A DNA stretch of 64,000 nucleotides, taken from Accumulibacter sp. Its GTDB lineage: Bacteria > Pseudomonadota > Gammaproteobacteria > Burkholderiales > Rhodocyclaceae. The notes beneath the pieces are model-generated. The model was given only the letters and a program-made list of their open reading frames with translations. It had not been told where the DNA came from and made no database searches. The position numbers and the translations under genes are program-made. Position 1 is the stretch's first letter, and each line of letters opens with the position of its first letter. The stretch spans positions 62,001 to 126,000 of the forward strand of contig JACKLX010000007.1 in NCBI GenBank assembly GCA_024235695.1, read 5' to 3'. Shown piece by piece: positions 8,059-16,730 of the stretch.

Positions 8059-9471
8059 TCAGCCTCCCACTTTCGGCTCGCCCTGCGCCACTGTGGCGCT
8101 GGCCATCAGGCAGGCGACGGCGCACGAGGCGAGCTTGGCACGCCGATTATCGGCTCGGCTGGTAAGAATGATCGGCACGCGCGCACCGAGCACGATCCCG
8201 GCGCCGTCGGCATGACTCATGAAGGTCAGTTGCTTGGCAAGGATATTGCCGGCGGCAAGGTCGGGAACCACCAGGATGTCGGGATCGCCAGCGACGATCG
8301 AATCGATCTTCTTGATACGGGCGGCTTCCTTGCTGATGGCGTTGTCGAGGGCCAGCGGGCCGTCGAGAATCGCGCCCGTGATCTGGCCGCGGTCCGCCAT
8401 CTTGCACAGCGAAGCGGCGTCCGTGGTGCACACCATCCGTGAATTGATGCCCTCGACGGCGCAGATGATCGCCACTTTCGGCTGCACCATACCGAGCACG
8501 TGCGCGAGATCGATCGCGTTCTGGCAGATGTCGCGCTTGGTGTCGAGATCGGGGGCGATATTGATCGCCGCGTCGGTGACGATCAGCGGCTTGTGGTAGG
8601 TCGGTACGTCCATCAGGAAGGCATGGGTGATGCGCCGCTCGGTACGCAGGCCGGTTTGCCGGCTGACCACCTCGGCCATCAGTTCGTCGGTGTGCAGGCT
8701 TCCTTTCATCAGCGCTGACGCTTCGCCGAGGCGCACCAGCTCGACGGCGCGAAAGGCTGCGGCGTGGCTGTGCGGGACGTCTTCGATCCGCACCCCGGCA
8801 AGGTCCAGGCCATACTGCTCGGCGACCGCCCGCAGCCTGTCCAGTGGACCGACCAGGATCGGTTCGATCAGGCTTTCGCGAGCCGCCTCGAGGGCGGCAC
8901 CCAGCGACGATTCGTCACAGGGATGCACGACCGCCACCGATACCGGCGGCAGCTTGGCGCAACGTTCGACAAAATCGTCAAAGCGGTCGTGGCTCTGGAT
9001 CGATACCTGTGCAGCATCCCGGCGGGCCATGCTGATCCGGGTATCGGGAGCGATCACCATGGCGACGCCGCTGACGATCTTCTTGCCGCGGGCGTTGACA
9101 CCCAGGCAGTCGAAGCTCACCCGGCGCGTGCCGGGAAACTTCTCCCGCGCCACGATGCTGAGCGTGATCTCCTCGCCGATCGCCAGTGGTGCATGGAAGT
9201 CCAGGTTCTGGCCGACATACACCGTTCCCGGACCGGGCAGTTCGTTGCCGAGCAGCCCCGAGAACTGGGCGCCCAACCACATGCTGTGTGCGCTCAACTC
9301 GTTGGCACCAAGTTGCCTGACGAGCTCCTGATCAAGGTGGGTGGGATTGACATCGCCTGAAACAGTCGCGAATAGCTGCACATCCCGTACGGTCAGCGTG
9401 CGACGGATGGTCGCCGTATCGCCAATATTGATTTCGTCGAAGCAACGGTTCTCGAGAGTATCCGGGTTCAT
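8059..9471 (-). CDS. Bifunctional MaoC-like hydratase / phosphate acyltransferase
   Basis: 470-residue two-domain protein. Residues about 1-150 are a MaoC/hotdog domain (FDEINIGDTATI, LFATVSGDVNPTHLD, VYVGQNLDFHAPLAIGEEI). Residues about 170-460 are a phosphate acetyl/butyryltransferase domain (VVHPCDESSLGAALEA, LMKGSLHTDELM, RITHAFLMDVP, IVTDAAINIAPDLDTK). The second half makes acyl phosphate from acyl-CoA for the following ackA. This fused type is common in proteobacteria in place of long Pta. Start ATG at 9471; the frame is open to 9666 but homology begins here. First gene of the pta-ackA unit. Confidence 0.92.
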   Translation of the reverse strand: MNPDTLENRCFDEINIGDTATIRRTLTVRDVQLFATVSGDVNPTHLDQELVRQLGANELSAHSMWLGAQFSGLLGNELPGPGTVYVGQNLDFHAPLAIGEEITLSIVAREKFPGTRRVSFDCLGVNARGKKIVSGVAMVIAPDTRISMARRDAAQVSIQSHDRFDDFVERCAKLPPVSVAVVHPCDESSLGAALEAARESLIEPILVGPLDRLRAVAEQYGLDLAGVRIEDVPHSHAAAFRAVELVRLGEASALMKGSLHTDELMAEVVSRQTGLRTERRITHAFLMDVPTYHKPLIVTDAAINIAPDLDTKRDICQNAIDLAHVLGMVQPKVAIICAVEGINSRMVCTTDAASLCKMADRGQITGAILDGPLALDNAISKEAARIKKIDSIVAGDPDILVVPDLAAGNILAKQLTFMSHADGAGIVLGARVPIILTSRADNRRAKLASCAVACLMASATVAQGEPKVGG

Positions 9472-9807
9472 GATGTTCTCGTCGTGGATATTTGTTCTGG
9501 CGTCTAGGCGGCTAGCCCTGCTCGGGTCGCCGCTGATCTCGTCCAGGCGAATCCGAACTGCGCCGGCAGTCTCGCTGGACGGCCGGAATAGTAATTCTAG
9601 CGTATCTGTCCGAAACAGCGAACGCCCGCGCCAGTCACGGCTCTTGTTGCCGCCGCCGACGCCCACCGCGGCGCCGCCACGATATGGCGTCGGCGTGCGA
9701 CCAGGCTATGGAAGCAAGCGGTACGATCGACTTTCGCTTATCATGGCGCCCAGGCGATCCGCCCCGGGCGGAGCTTTCTCAACAGTTGTCCTTCAGGGAG
9801 TGATCAC
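9472..9807. other. Intergenic region between divergent pta and SYLF genes
   Basis: About 335 bases serving two divergent genes. A TAGAAT on the minus strand at 9594-9599 could be a -10 element for the pta-ackA unit, but no matching -35 was found. No coding signal. Confidence 0.45.
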
Positions 9808-10377
9808 ATGAACATGAACTATCTTGCGCACGCCTCGCGCTTGTCCCGCTGGCTGCTGTTGGCGGCAGTAAGCGCTCCGCTGGCCCCCGCCACGGCCATC
9901 GCGGCGGACCGCGCTGCGCTTGAAAGTGATGCCAGCAAAGCCTACCGGAAGCTGATCGCCAAGCTCCCTGTGGCGAAAGCCCTGTCGAAGGAAGCCGTCG
10001 CCGTCCTGGTGTTTCCCAAGATCACCAAGGCCGGTCTGATGGTCGGCGGGCAGTACGGCGACGGCGTCCTGTTCAAGGACGGCAAGACAGCCGGCTACTA
10101 CAACACGGCGGGCGCATCCTACGGACTCCAGGTCGGTGCTCAGCAATACGGCTACGCGATGTTCTTCATGAACGAAGAATCGCTGCAGACGCTGAACAAG
10201 GCCGACGGATTCGAAGTCGGCGTTGGCCCGTCGATCGTCGTGGTTGACCAGGGCATGGCCAGATCGCTGACCTCGACGACGACACGCGAGGACATCTACG
10301 CGATCATCTTCAGCCAGAAGGGTTTGATGGCCGGCCTTGGCCTGCAGGGCAACAAGATCACACGATTGACCGAGTAG
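9808..10377 (+). CDS. Exported SYLF (YSC84-like) domain protein
   Basis: 189 residues with a cleavable Sec signal of about 33 residues ending in AIAAD, so it is probably periplasmic. The SYLF domain fills the rest: AYRKLIAKLPVAKALSKEAV, AVLVFPKITKAGLMVGGQYG, GKTAGYYNTAGASYGLQVGA, YAMFFMNEESLQTL, SIVVVDQGMAR and a final GLGLQGNKITRLTE. It differs from the protein at 5282 in having no lipobox. A strong AGGGAG lies before the ATG at 9808; a second in-frame ATG follows two codons later. The function is not established, though lipid binding is likely from the family. Confidence 0.88.
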   Translation: MNMNYLAHASRLSRWLLLAAVSAPLAPATAIAADRAALESDASKAYRKLIAKLPVAKALSKEAVAVLVFPKITKAGLMVGGQYGDGVLFKDGKTAGYYNTAGASYGLQVGAQQYGYAMFFMNEESLQTLNKADGFEVGVGPSIVVVDQGMARSLTSTTTREDIYAIIFSQKGLMAGLGLQGNKITRLTE

Positions 10378-10385
10378 CCGATGCG

Positions 10386-10411
10386 GCACCCCTGACCCGC
10401 TGGCAGGGTGC
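10386..10411 (+). terminator. Hairpin after the SYLF gene
   Basis: GCACCC(C)TG pairs with CAGGGTGC across a 9-base loop, starting 9 bases after the stop at 10377. No T-tract follows, so it is only terminator-like. Confidence 0.35.
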
Positions 10412-10522
10412 TCGGCGCGCACTCGCGCCGCGCGCTGCTGACAGCGCTGCAAACGATGCAACTTGACAACGGCCCGGCACCATCGGCGGCTAACGGCGAT
10501 GGCGATGGCACTAAGGACCAGC

Positions 10523-12097
10523 ATGACATCAGCTTACCGCTACGGCGGCATTCTTCTGCATCCGACGTCACTCCCCGGACCGCACGGTTCGGGCGACCTC
10601 GGCACCGCCGCTTTTCACTTTGTCGACTGGCTGGTGGCCGGCGGCCAATCCCTGTGGCAGGTGCTGCCACTGACCGGCCTCGGGCCCGGCAACTCACCCT
10701 ACTCCAGTCCCTCGGCTTTCGCCGGCAGCGAGCTGTTGATCAACCTCGAAAGCCTGCAGGAAGCCGGCTGGCTGACCGCTGCCGATCTTGCCGAAACACC
10801 GGCATTCCCCGAGCAGCACATCGATTACGCAGCCGTACGGCCGTTTCGGATGGACCAGTTGCGCCGTGCCGCTGGCCGCTTCTTCGCCAGCAAGAAGACC
10901 CGCAAGCACGCGGCATTTGTCGCCTTCTGCGCCGATTCCAGCGCCTGGCTTGACGACTACGCGCTGTTCATGGCGCTGGATATCGCCCACCAGAGCGCCA
11001 ATGGCACGATGTGGCAGGACTGGCCGGCAGCGCTTGCGCACCGTCAGCCCGACGCGCTACGCGAGGCCGAACGCACGCACGCCGAAGAAATCGGCTTCTG
11101 GAAGTTCTGCCAGTGGTGTTTCTTCGACCAGTGGGCGGCGCTGAAATCCTACGCCAACGAGAACCGCATAAAGATCATCGGCGACCTGCCGATCTTCGTT
11201 GCCGCACACAGCGCCGATGTCTGGGCCAATCCGGACCTTTTCGACCTCGATGAGGACGGCCAGCCGCGGGTCGTCGCCGGCGTCCCGCCGGACTACTTCA
11301 GCGACACCGGGCAGCGCTGGGGCAACCCGCTCTATCTCTGGTCGGCGCATGCCGCCGAGGGGTATCGCTGGTGGGTGGAGCGCATGCGGCAGACGATGAA
11401 GCTCTGCGACATCATCCGGATCGACCATTTCCGGGGTTTCGAAGCGTACTGGGAAATCCCCGCCGCGGCCGAGACGGCAATCGACGGGCAATGGCAACCC
11501 GGCCCGGGCGAAGCCGTATTCGCGGCGATGCGCCGCGAGCTCGGCGACGACCTGGTCGACGAACTGGGCCGACTGAAGATCATCGCCGAAGATCTCGGGA
11601 TCATTACCCCGGCGGTCAAGAAGCTGCGTCAGGACGTCGGCCTGCCCGGCATGCGTATTCTGCAGTTCGCGTTCGGCGACGATGCCAGGAACCCCTATCT
11701 GCCGCACAACTACGACGCCAATTCGGTGGTGTATACCGGCACCCACGACAACGACACCACTTGCGGCTGGTGGCAGTCGCTCGAACCGCCGGAGCAAGAT
11801 CGGGTAAACGCCTACCTGGGCGTGCGCAGCGAGAGCGCCGACGAGCTGTGCTGGTATCTGATCCGCCTCGCGTACGCGTCGGTCGCGCAACTCTGCGTCA
11901 TCCCGATGCAGGACGCGCTCGCCCTCGACACGACGCACCGCATGAACCAGCCGAGCGTCGGCCAGGGCTCCTGGGAATGGCGCTACCGCTGGCAGCAGGT
12001 CGAGCCGTGGCACGCTGAACGTCTCGCCGACCTGACTGTCCTCTACGGCCGCGACCACGACAGCCATCGTCGCGATGAGCTGGATGAAGAAGGCTGA
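10523..12097 (+). CDS. malQ: 4-alpha-glucanotransferase (amylomaltase)
   Basis: GH77 enzyme of 524 residues, the compact form without the N-terminal extension of E. coli MalQ. It transfers maltodextrin segments between glucans and works in glycogen or maltodextrin turnover. Visible signatures: GGILLHPTSLPGPHGSGDLG at the start, WQVLPLTGLGPGNSPYSSPS, the nucleophile region IIRIDHFRGFEAYWEIP, acid/base IIAEDLG, and VYTGTHDNDTTCGWW with the third catalytic Asp. The ATG at 10523 has AAGGA 5-8 bases upstream; an open frame reaches 10463 without homology. The next gene begins 27 bases on. Confidence 0.95.
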   Translation: MTSAYRYGGILLHPTSLPGPHGSGDLGTAAFHFVDWLVAGGQSLWQVLPLTGLGPGNSPYSSPSAFAGSELLINLESLQEAGWLTAADLAETPAFPEQHIDYAAVRPFRMDQLRRAAGRFFASKKTRKHAAFVAFCADSSAWLDDYALFMALDIAHQSANGTMWQDWPAALAHRQPDALREAERTHAEEIGFWKFCQWCFFDQWAALKSYANENRIKIIGDLPIFVAAHSADVWANPDLFDLDEDGQPRVVAGVPPDYFSDTGQRWGNPLYLWSAHAAEGYRWWVERMRQTMKLCDIIRIDHFRGFEAYWEIPAAAETAIDGQWQPGPGEAVFAAMRRELGDDLVDELGRLKIIAEDLGIITPAVKKLRQDVGLPGMRILQFAFGDDARNPYLPHNYDANSVVYTGTHDNDTTCGWWQSLEPPEQDRVNAYLGVRSESADELCWYLIRLAYASVAQLCVIPMQDALALDTTHRMNQPSVGQGSWEWRYRWQQVEPWHAERLADLTVLYGRDHDSHRRDELDEEG

Positions 12098-12124
12098 ACA
12101 TCGCCCGGACGAGGGACCACGCGG

Positions 12125-12922
12125 ATGACGCTGCCGTCACCCGAGCTGAATGCCATTCACCAGGGCTTGCAAGCGGGTGAGTTCTTCGTCGAGTACCTGC
12201 CGCTCGTTTCGCTGAACGATCGCGCGTGCCTGGGCGGCGAAGCGCTCACCCGCTGGCGGCGACCGGCCGGAGAAATCATTCTCCCCGGCCAGTTCATCCC
12301 GCTGATCGAGAACACGCCGCTGTCCGGAGTACTCACCTACTGGCTGATCGACACGCTTGCCGTCGAAGTTGGTGCCTGGCTGAGTGCACATCCCGAAGCA
12401 CGGCTCAGCTTCAATGTTCCACCCGAGATTCTCGGCCGCGGCGGCCTGGAATACGCCGCCGCGAAGTCCGGGCTGAGCGCCTTGCGCACGCAAATCGTTC
12501 TCGAGGTGACCGAGCGCGGCATTCCCGACCAGCTCGGTCTGATGGCCCTCAACACCATGTACCAGGGTGGCATCAGGTTGGCTCTCGACGACGTGACGAT
12601 GACCGGCGCCAACCTGGCGCTGATTTCACGCTGCGACTTCCATATCATCAAGATCGACCGCACGCTGACCGCCCAGATCACCGCCGAGTGCCCGCATCCG
12701 GACTGGTTGCGCAGCCTCGCCGGACTGTTGCACGCGGCCGACCTGACGGTGATCGCCGAGGGCATTGAGACGCCGGTCCAGTTCGAGGCACTGGCGGCAG
12801 CCGGCGTGCAACTGGGACAGGGCTACCTGTTCTCGCGACCGCTGGCAGCCGGCGAGTTCATCGCCTACTACACCGGCAATGCTCAGGCTGCGGCGTCGCC
12901 GCAGCTCAGACCAGCGGTGTAA
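12125..12922 (+). CDS. EAL-domain protein, cyclic di-GMP phosphodiesterase type
   Basis: 265 residues forming a lone EAL domain with no sensor or GGDEF domain. The signature E-A-L is in GGEALTRW (residues 39-41). The metal and catalytic residues appear present: FNVPPEIL (Asn), VLEVTERG (Glu), RLALDD (two Asp), IIKIDRTL (Lys), IAEGIETPVQFEAL (Glu, Gln). The loop 6 motif, normally DDFGTG, reads DDVTMTG, which may lower or abolish activity. It probably hydrolyses cyclic di-GMP or acts as a receptor. It sits 27 bases after malQ and may be co-transcribed. Confidence 0.87.
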   Translation: MTLPSPELNAIHQGLQAGEFFVEYLPLVSLNDRACLGGEALTRWRRPAGEIILPGQFIPLIENTPLSGVLTYWLIDTLAVEVGAWLSAHPEARLSFNVPPEILGRGGLEYAAAKSGLSALRTQIVLEVTERGIPDQLGLMALNTMYQGGIRLALDDVTMTGANLALISRCDFHIIKIDRTLTAQITAECPHPDWLRSLAGLLHAADLTVIAEGIETPVQFEALAAAGVQLGQGYLFSRPLAAGEFIAYYTGNAQAAASPQLRPAV

Positions 12923-12944
12923 CTGCGCCAGGCGGCGACAACAA

Positions 12945-13658
12945 CTACCAGGCCAGCCCGATGGCGCGACTGAGATAGGCAAGAAGCGGTGCAAGCATCC
13001 GCGCGTGCCGTTCGAATTCGGCGAGAAAATCCGCACCACAGACCGTCGCTTCATCGAGCGCCGCCAGGGCGACGAAATCCTTGCGCTTGACCTCTTCGAT
13101 CAGCGGCGTGGTAACGGCAAAACCCGTCGGCGGACGACGCAGCTTGTCGCCCGATTGCGCGAATCGCTCGCTGAGGCGCGGCTCCTCGATGATCCTCTGC
13201 CATAGCTCGGGTTTCGCAGCAATCGCGCAGCGCACCTTGTACAGCGATTCGCCGCGGGGATGATAGAGGCCGCCGCCGATCATGATCTGATCGGGTTCGA
13301 GATGGAGGTACAGGCCGGGGGCGTCGATGTCCTTGCTGCATGCCTGATGGCGAAACTGTGCCGCAAGCGCCGTCTTGTAAGGGCTCTTGTCCTTCGCGAA
13401 ACGGACGTCGCGATGGATCCGGAACATCGAACCGCCGCTTGCGCGCGAGTCGGCCAGCAACTGCGGCGAAATGCGCCGCAGCAGCGGCCCGACATCGTCG
13501 ATAAAATCAAGCATCGGCGCTTTCGCGACGCACTCATAGCGCGCCTTGTGGGCGTCGAACCATTCGCGTGTGTTGTTATCCTTGAGTTCGCGCAGGAAAG
13601 CGAACAGTGCCGGGGTAAAGTAGGTCTTGCCTGCGATTGGTCGGTCCTCCCCAATCAT
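12945..13658 (-). CDS. DUF2461 family protein
   Basis: 237 residues matching the DUF2461 (TIGR02453) family: YFTPALFAFLRELKDNNTRE then WFDAHKARYE, SGGSMFRIHRDVRFAKDKSP and YKT, GLYLHLEPDQIMIGGGLY. These cytoplasmic proteins are widespread but have no assigned biochemical role. Its ATG overlaps the stop of the upstream TfoX-like gene (ATGA), so the two are translationally coupled. Confidence 0.9.
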   Translation of the reverse strand: MIGEDRPIAGKTYFTPALFAFLRELKDNNTREWFDAHKARYECVAKAPMLDFIDDVGPLLRRISPQLLADSRASGGSMFRIHRDVRFAKDKSPYKTALAAQFRHQACSKDIDAPGLYLHLEPDQIMIGGGLYHPRGESLYKVRCAIAAKPELWQRIIEEPRLSERFAQSGDKLRRPPTGFAVTTPLIEEVKRKDFVALAALDEATVCGADFLAEFERHARMLAPLLAYLSRAIGLAW

Positions 13659-14023
13659 TTTTCATCCCCCTTTCCGGGTTTTTCCGGCAGTGAATCGACA
13701 TAGCGTAACGCCCGAGCAAGCCACTCGGCCAGTCCACTCTCGTCGCCTACGCCGGCGAACGCGACCTGAATGAAGCCGGGCATGGGTCGGCCCGTAGCCG
13801 TGCAAAGCTGCGCAAATGGCCGCGCCAGTGCCGCCGCTTCGGCGTCCTTGCCGACCCGCAGCATCAGCCCGCGCGGCGAGGCACAACACAGCATGTTGCC
13901 ACGAAGCATGAACGTGGTGCCGCCGAACATACGTCTTTCGCTGAAGCCGCCGGCGAGGCCGCAGCTGCCAAGCTCGCCGCGTACGCGCTCGATCAGGCCA
14001 TTCATTTCAACTTGAGGATTCAT
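13655..14023 (-). CDS. TfoX/Sxy N-terminal domain protein
   Basis: 122-residue protein equal to the TfoX N-terminal domain: LIERVRGELGSCGL, FSERRMFGGTTFMLRGNMLC, GLMLRVGKDAE, GRPMPGFIQV. Full TfoX/Sxy activates competence genes with CRP; stand-alone N-terminal domains like this are common and their role is unknown. Start ATG at 14023 with AGGAT about 8 bases before it; the frame is open further upstream without homology. First gene of a two-gene unit with the DUF2461 gene. Confidence 0.85.
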   Translation of the reverse strand: MNPQVEMNGLIERVRGELGSCGLAGGFSERRMFGGTTFMLRGNMLCCASPRGLMLRVGKDAEAAALARPFAQLCTATGRPMPGFIQVAFAGVGDESGLAEWLARALRYVDSLPEKPGKGDEK

Positions 14024-14252
14024 CTGCTTATCCTCACTGGCTGGTGCTGGCGCACGGAGCCAGCGGTCCGCCGACCGGCTCTCGCCGCTCGTCGGCCAAA
14101 GGGAGGTTTTCATCAGTACCCTCGCCTGCACATGCTGACGATGATCGGCGGCGTCGTGGGCGGCAAACGCCCGGCGCCGGACTGGCAGGACGGCAGCGCA
14201 GTAATCGACGGCTGACGCGTTCCGGCCGGCGGCGCCTGGCGTCAGCCACCGC

Positions 14253-14687
14253 TCAGACGACCGACCGAACCCAGCGAACGATACTCGCCGCATCCATTGC
14301 GCCGGTCTGGCGGGCGACCTCCCTGCCGTTGATGAAGAGCACCAGGGTCGGAATCGAGCGGATCGCGAAGCGGCCGGCGAGCGCCGGCTCGTCCTCGGTA
14401 TTTACCTTCGCCAGGCGGGCGGTGGGTTCGAGTTGCCGGGCCGCGGCGGCGAATGCCGGCGCCATTGCCCGACAGGGACCGCACCAGGGCGCCCAGAAGT
14501 CGACCAGGATAGGCAACTCGGTGCGTTCGAGATGTCGATCGAAGCTGGCCGCGGTCAGTGCCGTCGGCGTGCCGTCAAACAGCGCCGAGCGGCAATGGCC
14601 GCATCGTCCCTGATCGTCGAGACGCGCTTCGGGCAGCCGGTTCGGGCGATGGCAATGTGGGCAGACGACGATCTTCGATGTACTCAT
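14253..14687 (-). CDS. trxC: Thioredoxin 2 with N-terminal zinc ribbon
   Basis: 144 residues. The N-terminus has two CxxC pairs (Cys9/Cys12 and Cys29/Cys32) that bind zinc as in E. coli TrxC, then a thioredoxin domain with FWAPWCGPCRAMAP (redox Cys69 and Cys72) and the cis-Pro loop RSIPTLVLF. It reduces protein disulfides in the cytoplasm. The ATG at 14687 is preferred since homologues start just before the first CxxC; an in-frame ATG at 14720 adds 11 residues. It lies 87 bases after nirH on the same strand, so read-through from the nir genes is possible. Confidence 0.93.
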   Translation of the reverse strand: MSTSKIVVCPHCHRPNRLPEARLDDQGRCGHCRSALFDGTPTALTAASFDRHLERTELPILVDFWAPWCGPCRAMAPAFAAAARQLEPTARLAKVNTEDEPALAGRFAIRSIPTLVLFINGREVARQTGAMDAASIVRWVRSVV

Positions 14688-14774
14688 GGCAAGGCGAGAG
14701 GACGGCAGGAACAACTGCACAAAGATATGGTGGCAAGGTCGACGGGATTCAAGCTCGTGCTCTCGGCAAGCGCT

Positions 14775-15263
14775 TCAGGCGCCTAGCCGGAGGCCCGTCT
14801 TCTTGAGGATCGCGGTCGAGAACAGGACGTCGTGCGCCCGGCAATCGGCTCCCAGCAGTTCGGCGATTGCCGCCACCTTGGCCCGCACCTCGCCGCGTGA
14901 AATGCCGTGCACCATGGCAAACAGGCTGTATGGCCATGCCGGCAGCTGGCGCGGGCGGTGATAGCAGTGGGTGACGAAATCGAGCGCGCCGACGCGCGCG
15001 CCGAGTTCGTCGATGCGCTCGTCGGGGACGTCCCAGACGCTCATGCCGTTGGCCGTATAGCCGATCGCGTAGTGGTTGGGTACGGCGCCGATGCGCCGGA
15101 TGACGCCGCTGTCGAGCATCCGCGCCAGGCGCTCGATGACTTCCTGCGGCGAGATTTCGAGTTGGTCGGCCAGCTGGTGATACGGCCGGCTGACCAGTGG
15201 CAGGCCGCCCTGTGTCGCCAGCACCAGGCGGCGATCGAGTGCATCGATCGGTGGCGCGTTCAT
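14775..15263 (-). CDS. nirH: Heme d1 biosynthesis protein NirH (siroheme decarboxylase subunit)
   Basis: 162-residue Lrp/AsnC-like protein of the NirDLGH group, which decarboxylates siroheme to didecarboxysiroheme on the way to heme d1, the cofactor of cytochrome cd1 nitrite reductase. Seen: LDRRLVLATQGGLPLVSRPY for the winged-helix start, GVIRRIGAVPNHYAIGYTAN with the histidine region, CYHRPRQLPAWPYSLFAMVH and a C-terminal HDVLFSTAILKKTGLR. Its ATG overlaps the stop of nirG (ATGA). Last gene of nirF-nirDL-nirG-nirH. Confidence 0.9.
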   Translation of the reverse strand: MNAPPIDALDRRLVLATQGGLPLVSRPYHQLADQLEISPQEVIERLARMLDSGVIRRIGAVPNHYAIGYTANGMSVWDVPDERIDELGARVGALDFVTHCYHRPRQLPAWPYSLFAMVHGISRGEVRAKVAAIAELLGADCRAHDVLFSTAILKKTGLRLGA

Positions 15264-15730
15264 GCGCGCACCGCCAGCTTCATTTCGACGAAATATTCCT
15301 TCAGCTTGGGGAAGGGAAAGACCGGCAGACCACTGGCTTCCTCGATGCCGCGCACAGCCGCCGCGATCCCGTCAGCACTCTCGGTGGCGAGCACGAACCA
15401 CATGTTGAACGCACAGTTGCGGTCACTCTCGCGCCGGTAGTTGTGGGCGACCTCGCGAAAGCCGTTGACCACTTCGAGCACCCGCTGCCACTCGCCTTCC
15501 GGGACGCACATGGCCGCCAGGACAAAGGCACCACCCATGCGCTCGACCTGGAACATCGGCCCGAAGCGGGTCAGTACGCGCGCCTCGAGCAGTGCCTGCA
15601 GACGTGCGAGCAGTTCGCTCTCGTCTATCCCGAGTCGTGCGGCGACTTCGGCGTAGGGTCGCTCGCAGATCGGAAAACCGCCCTGCAGGCCATCGATGAT
15701 CGCGCGATCGACGGCATCGATGGTCGCCAT
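15260..15730 (-). CDS. nirG: Heme d1 biosynthesis protein NirG (siroheme decarboxylase subunit)
   Basis: 156-residue AsnC-like partner of NirDL and NirH. Signatures: IIDGLQGGFPICERPYAEVA, RFGPMFQVERMGGAFVLAAM, AHNYRRESDRNCAFNMWFVL, and LPVFPFPKLKEYFVEMKL. Start ATG at 15730 with GAGAGG 7 bases upstream, 10 bases after the nirDL stop; an ATG at 15760 would overlap nirDL and lacks support. It belongs to the siroheme decarboxylase complex. Confidence 0.9.
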   Translation of the reverse strand: MATIDAVDRAIIDGLQGGFPICERPYAEVAARLGIDESELLARLQALLEARVLTRFGPMFQVERMGGAFVLAAMCVPEGEWQRVLEVVNGFREVAHNYRRESDRNCAFNMWFVLATESADGIAAAVRGIEEASGLPVFPFPKLKEYFVEMKLAVRA

Positions 15731-15740
15731 CGCCGCCCTC

Positions 15741-16730
15741 TCACGCATAGCGCGCGCCACCCTGCTTGAAGCGGGTCAAGGAGAAAAGGACGTCGTGGGC
15801 GTAGTTGCCGAGCTGCAGGCGAATGCGCAGTTCGTCGATCCGCGCCTCGACTTCCGAGCGGATTTGACCGTGGATCATGCAGAACAGGTTGTAGGGCCAT
15901 TCCGGCGGCAATCGCGGGCGCTGATAACACAAGGTGACGCCCGGCTCGCGCGCCAGCGCCTCGCCGATCGCGCCGACTGCGTCGTCGGGGATGTCATGCA
16001 CCAGCATGGCGTTGGCCGTATAGCCGAGTTCGTGATGCCTGACGACGACGCCAAAGCGTTTGATGACTCCCTCGGCACACCAGCGCCTGATCCGCTCGAG
16101 CACTTCTCTCTCGTCGCAGCCGACACGGCTGGCGAGCACCGAAAACGGTCGGATGAACAGCGGCAAGCCTTCCTGCAGAGCCATTACCAACCGCCGCTCG
16201 AACTCGTCGAGCGGTCGCGGCGGTACGAAAGCCTGCCTGTGCGCAGCAGGCGGCCGCGACTTGTCCGCTTTGCCGTCGAGCGCAAAACCGAGGTCGATGT
16301 GGAATTCGTGCTGCAGGGGAAGCCGCAGCAGCGGGCAGCCCGTGGCCAGTTCGATGGCACCCAGGGCGGCCAGCAGGCGCCCTTCCGAGCCGGCGGTGAC
16401 GACAAACCAGAGGTTGTAACGGTGCTCACGCTCGTAGTTGTGGTTCACTTCCGGAAAACGATTGACCGTTTCGGCGACCGCCGCGAGCCGCTCCGGCGGC
16501 ACGGCCATCGCCGCCAGCGTACTGGCGCCGATGCGCTTTGGCGCAAAAACCGCACCGACGCGGGCAATCTTGCCCTGGCGGCGCAAGGCTTCGAGCAGTC
16601 GCAGGACGGCGCTCTCGGCGACACCAAGCCGCGCCGCCAATTCGGCGAAAGGCGCCGGACAGAGCGGAAAATCCCGCTGGAAATCGTTGAGCAGGCGAAA
16701 GTCGAGCGCCTGTTCGCCCATCTCGTTCAA
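15741..16730 (-). CDS. nirDL: Heme d1 biosynthesis protein NirD-NirL fusion
   Basis: 329 residues made of two Lrp/AsnC-like halves. The first (about 1-150) resembles NirD (NDFQRDFPLCPAPFAELAAR, NHNYEREHRYNLWFVV). The second (about 175-325) resembles NirL (LVMALQEGLPLFIRPFSVLA, LCYQRPRLPPEWPYNLFCMI). It is part of the siroheme decarboxylase. D-L fusions are known from other denitrifiers. The ATG overlaps the nirF stop by four bases. The alanine-rich linker near residues 155-170 joins the halves. Confidence 0.92.
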   Translation of the reverse strand: MNEMGEQALDFRLLNDFQRDFPLCPAPFAELAARLGVAESAVLRLLEALRRQGKIARVGAVFAPKRIGASTLAAMAVPPERLAAVAETVNRFPEVNHNYEREHRYNLWFVVTAGSEGRLLAALGAIELATGCPLLRLPLQHEFHIDLGFALDGKADKSRPPAAHRQAFVPPRPLDEFERRLVMALQEGLPLFIRPFSVLASRVGCDEREVLERIRRWCAEGVIKRFGVVVRHHELGYTANAMLVHDIPDDAVGAIGEALAREPGVTLCYQRPRLPPEWPYNLFCMIHGQIRSEVEARIDELRIRLQLGNYAHDVLFSLTRFKQGGARYA

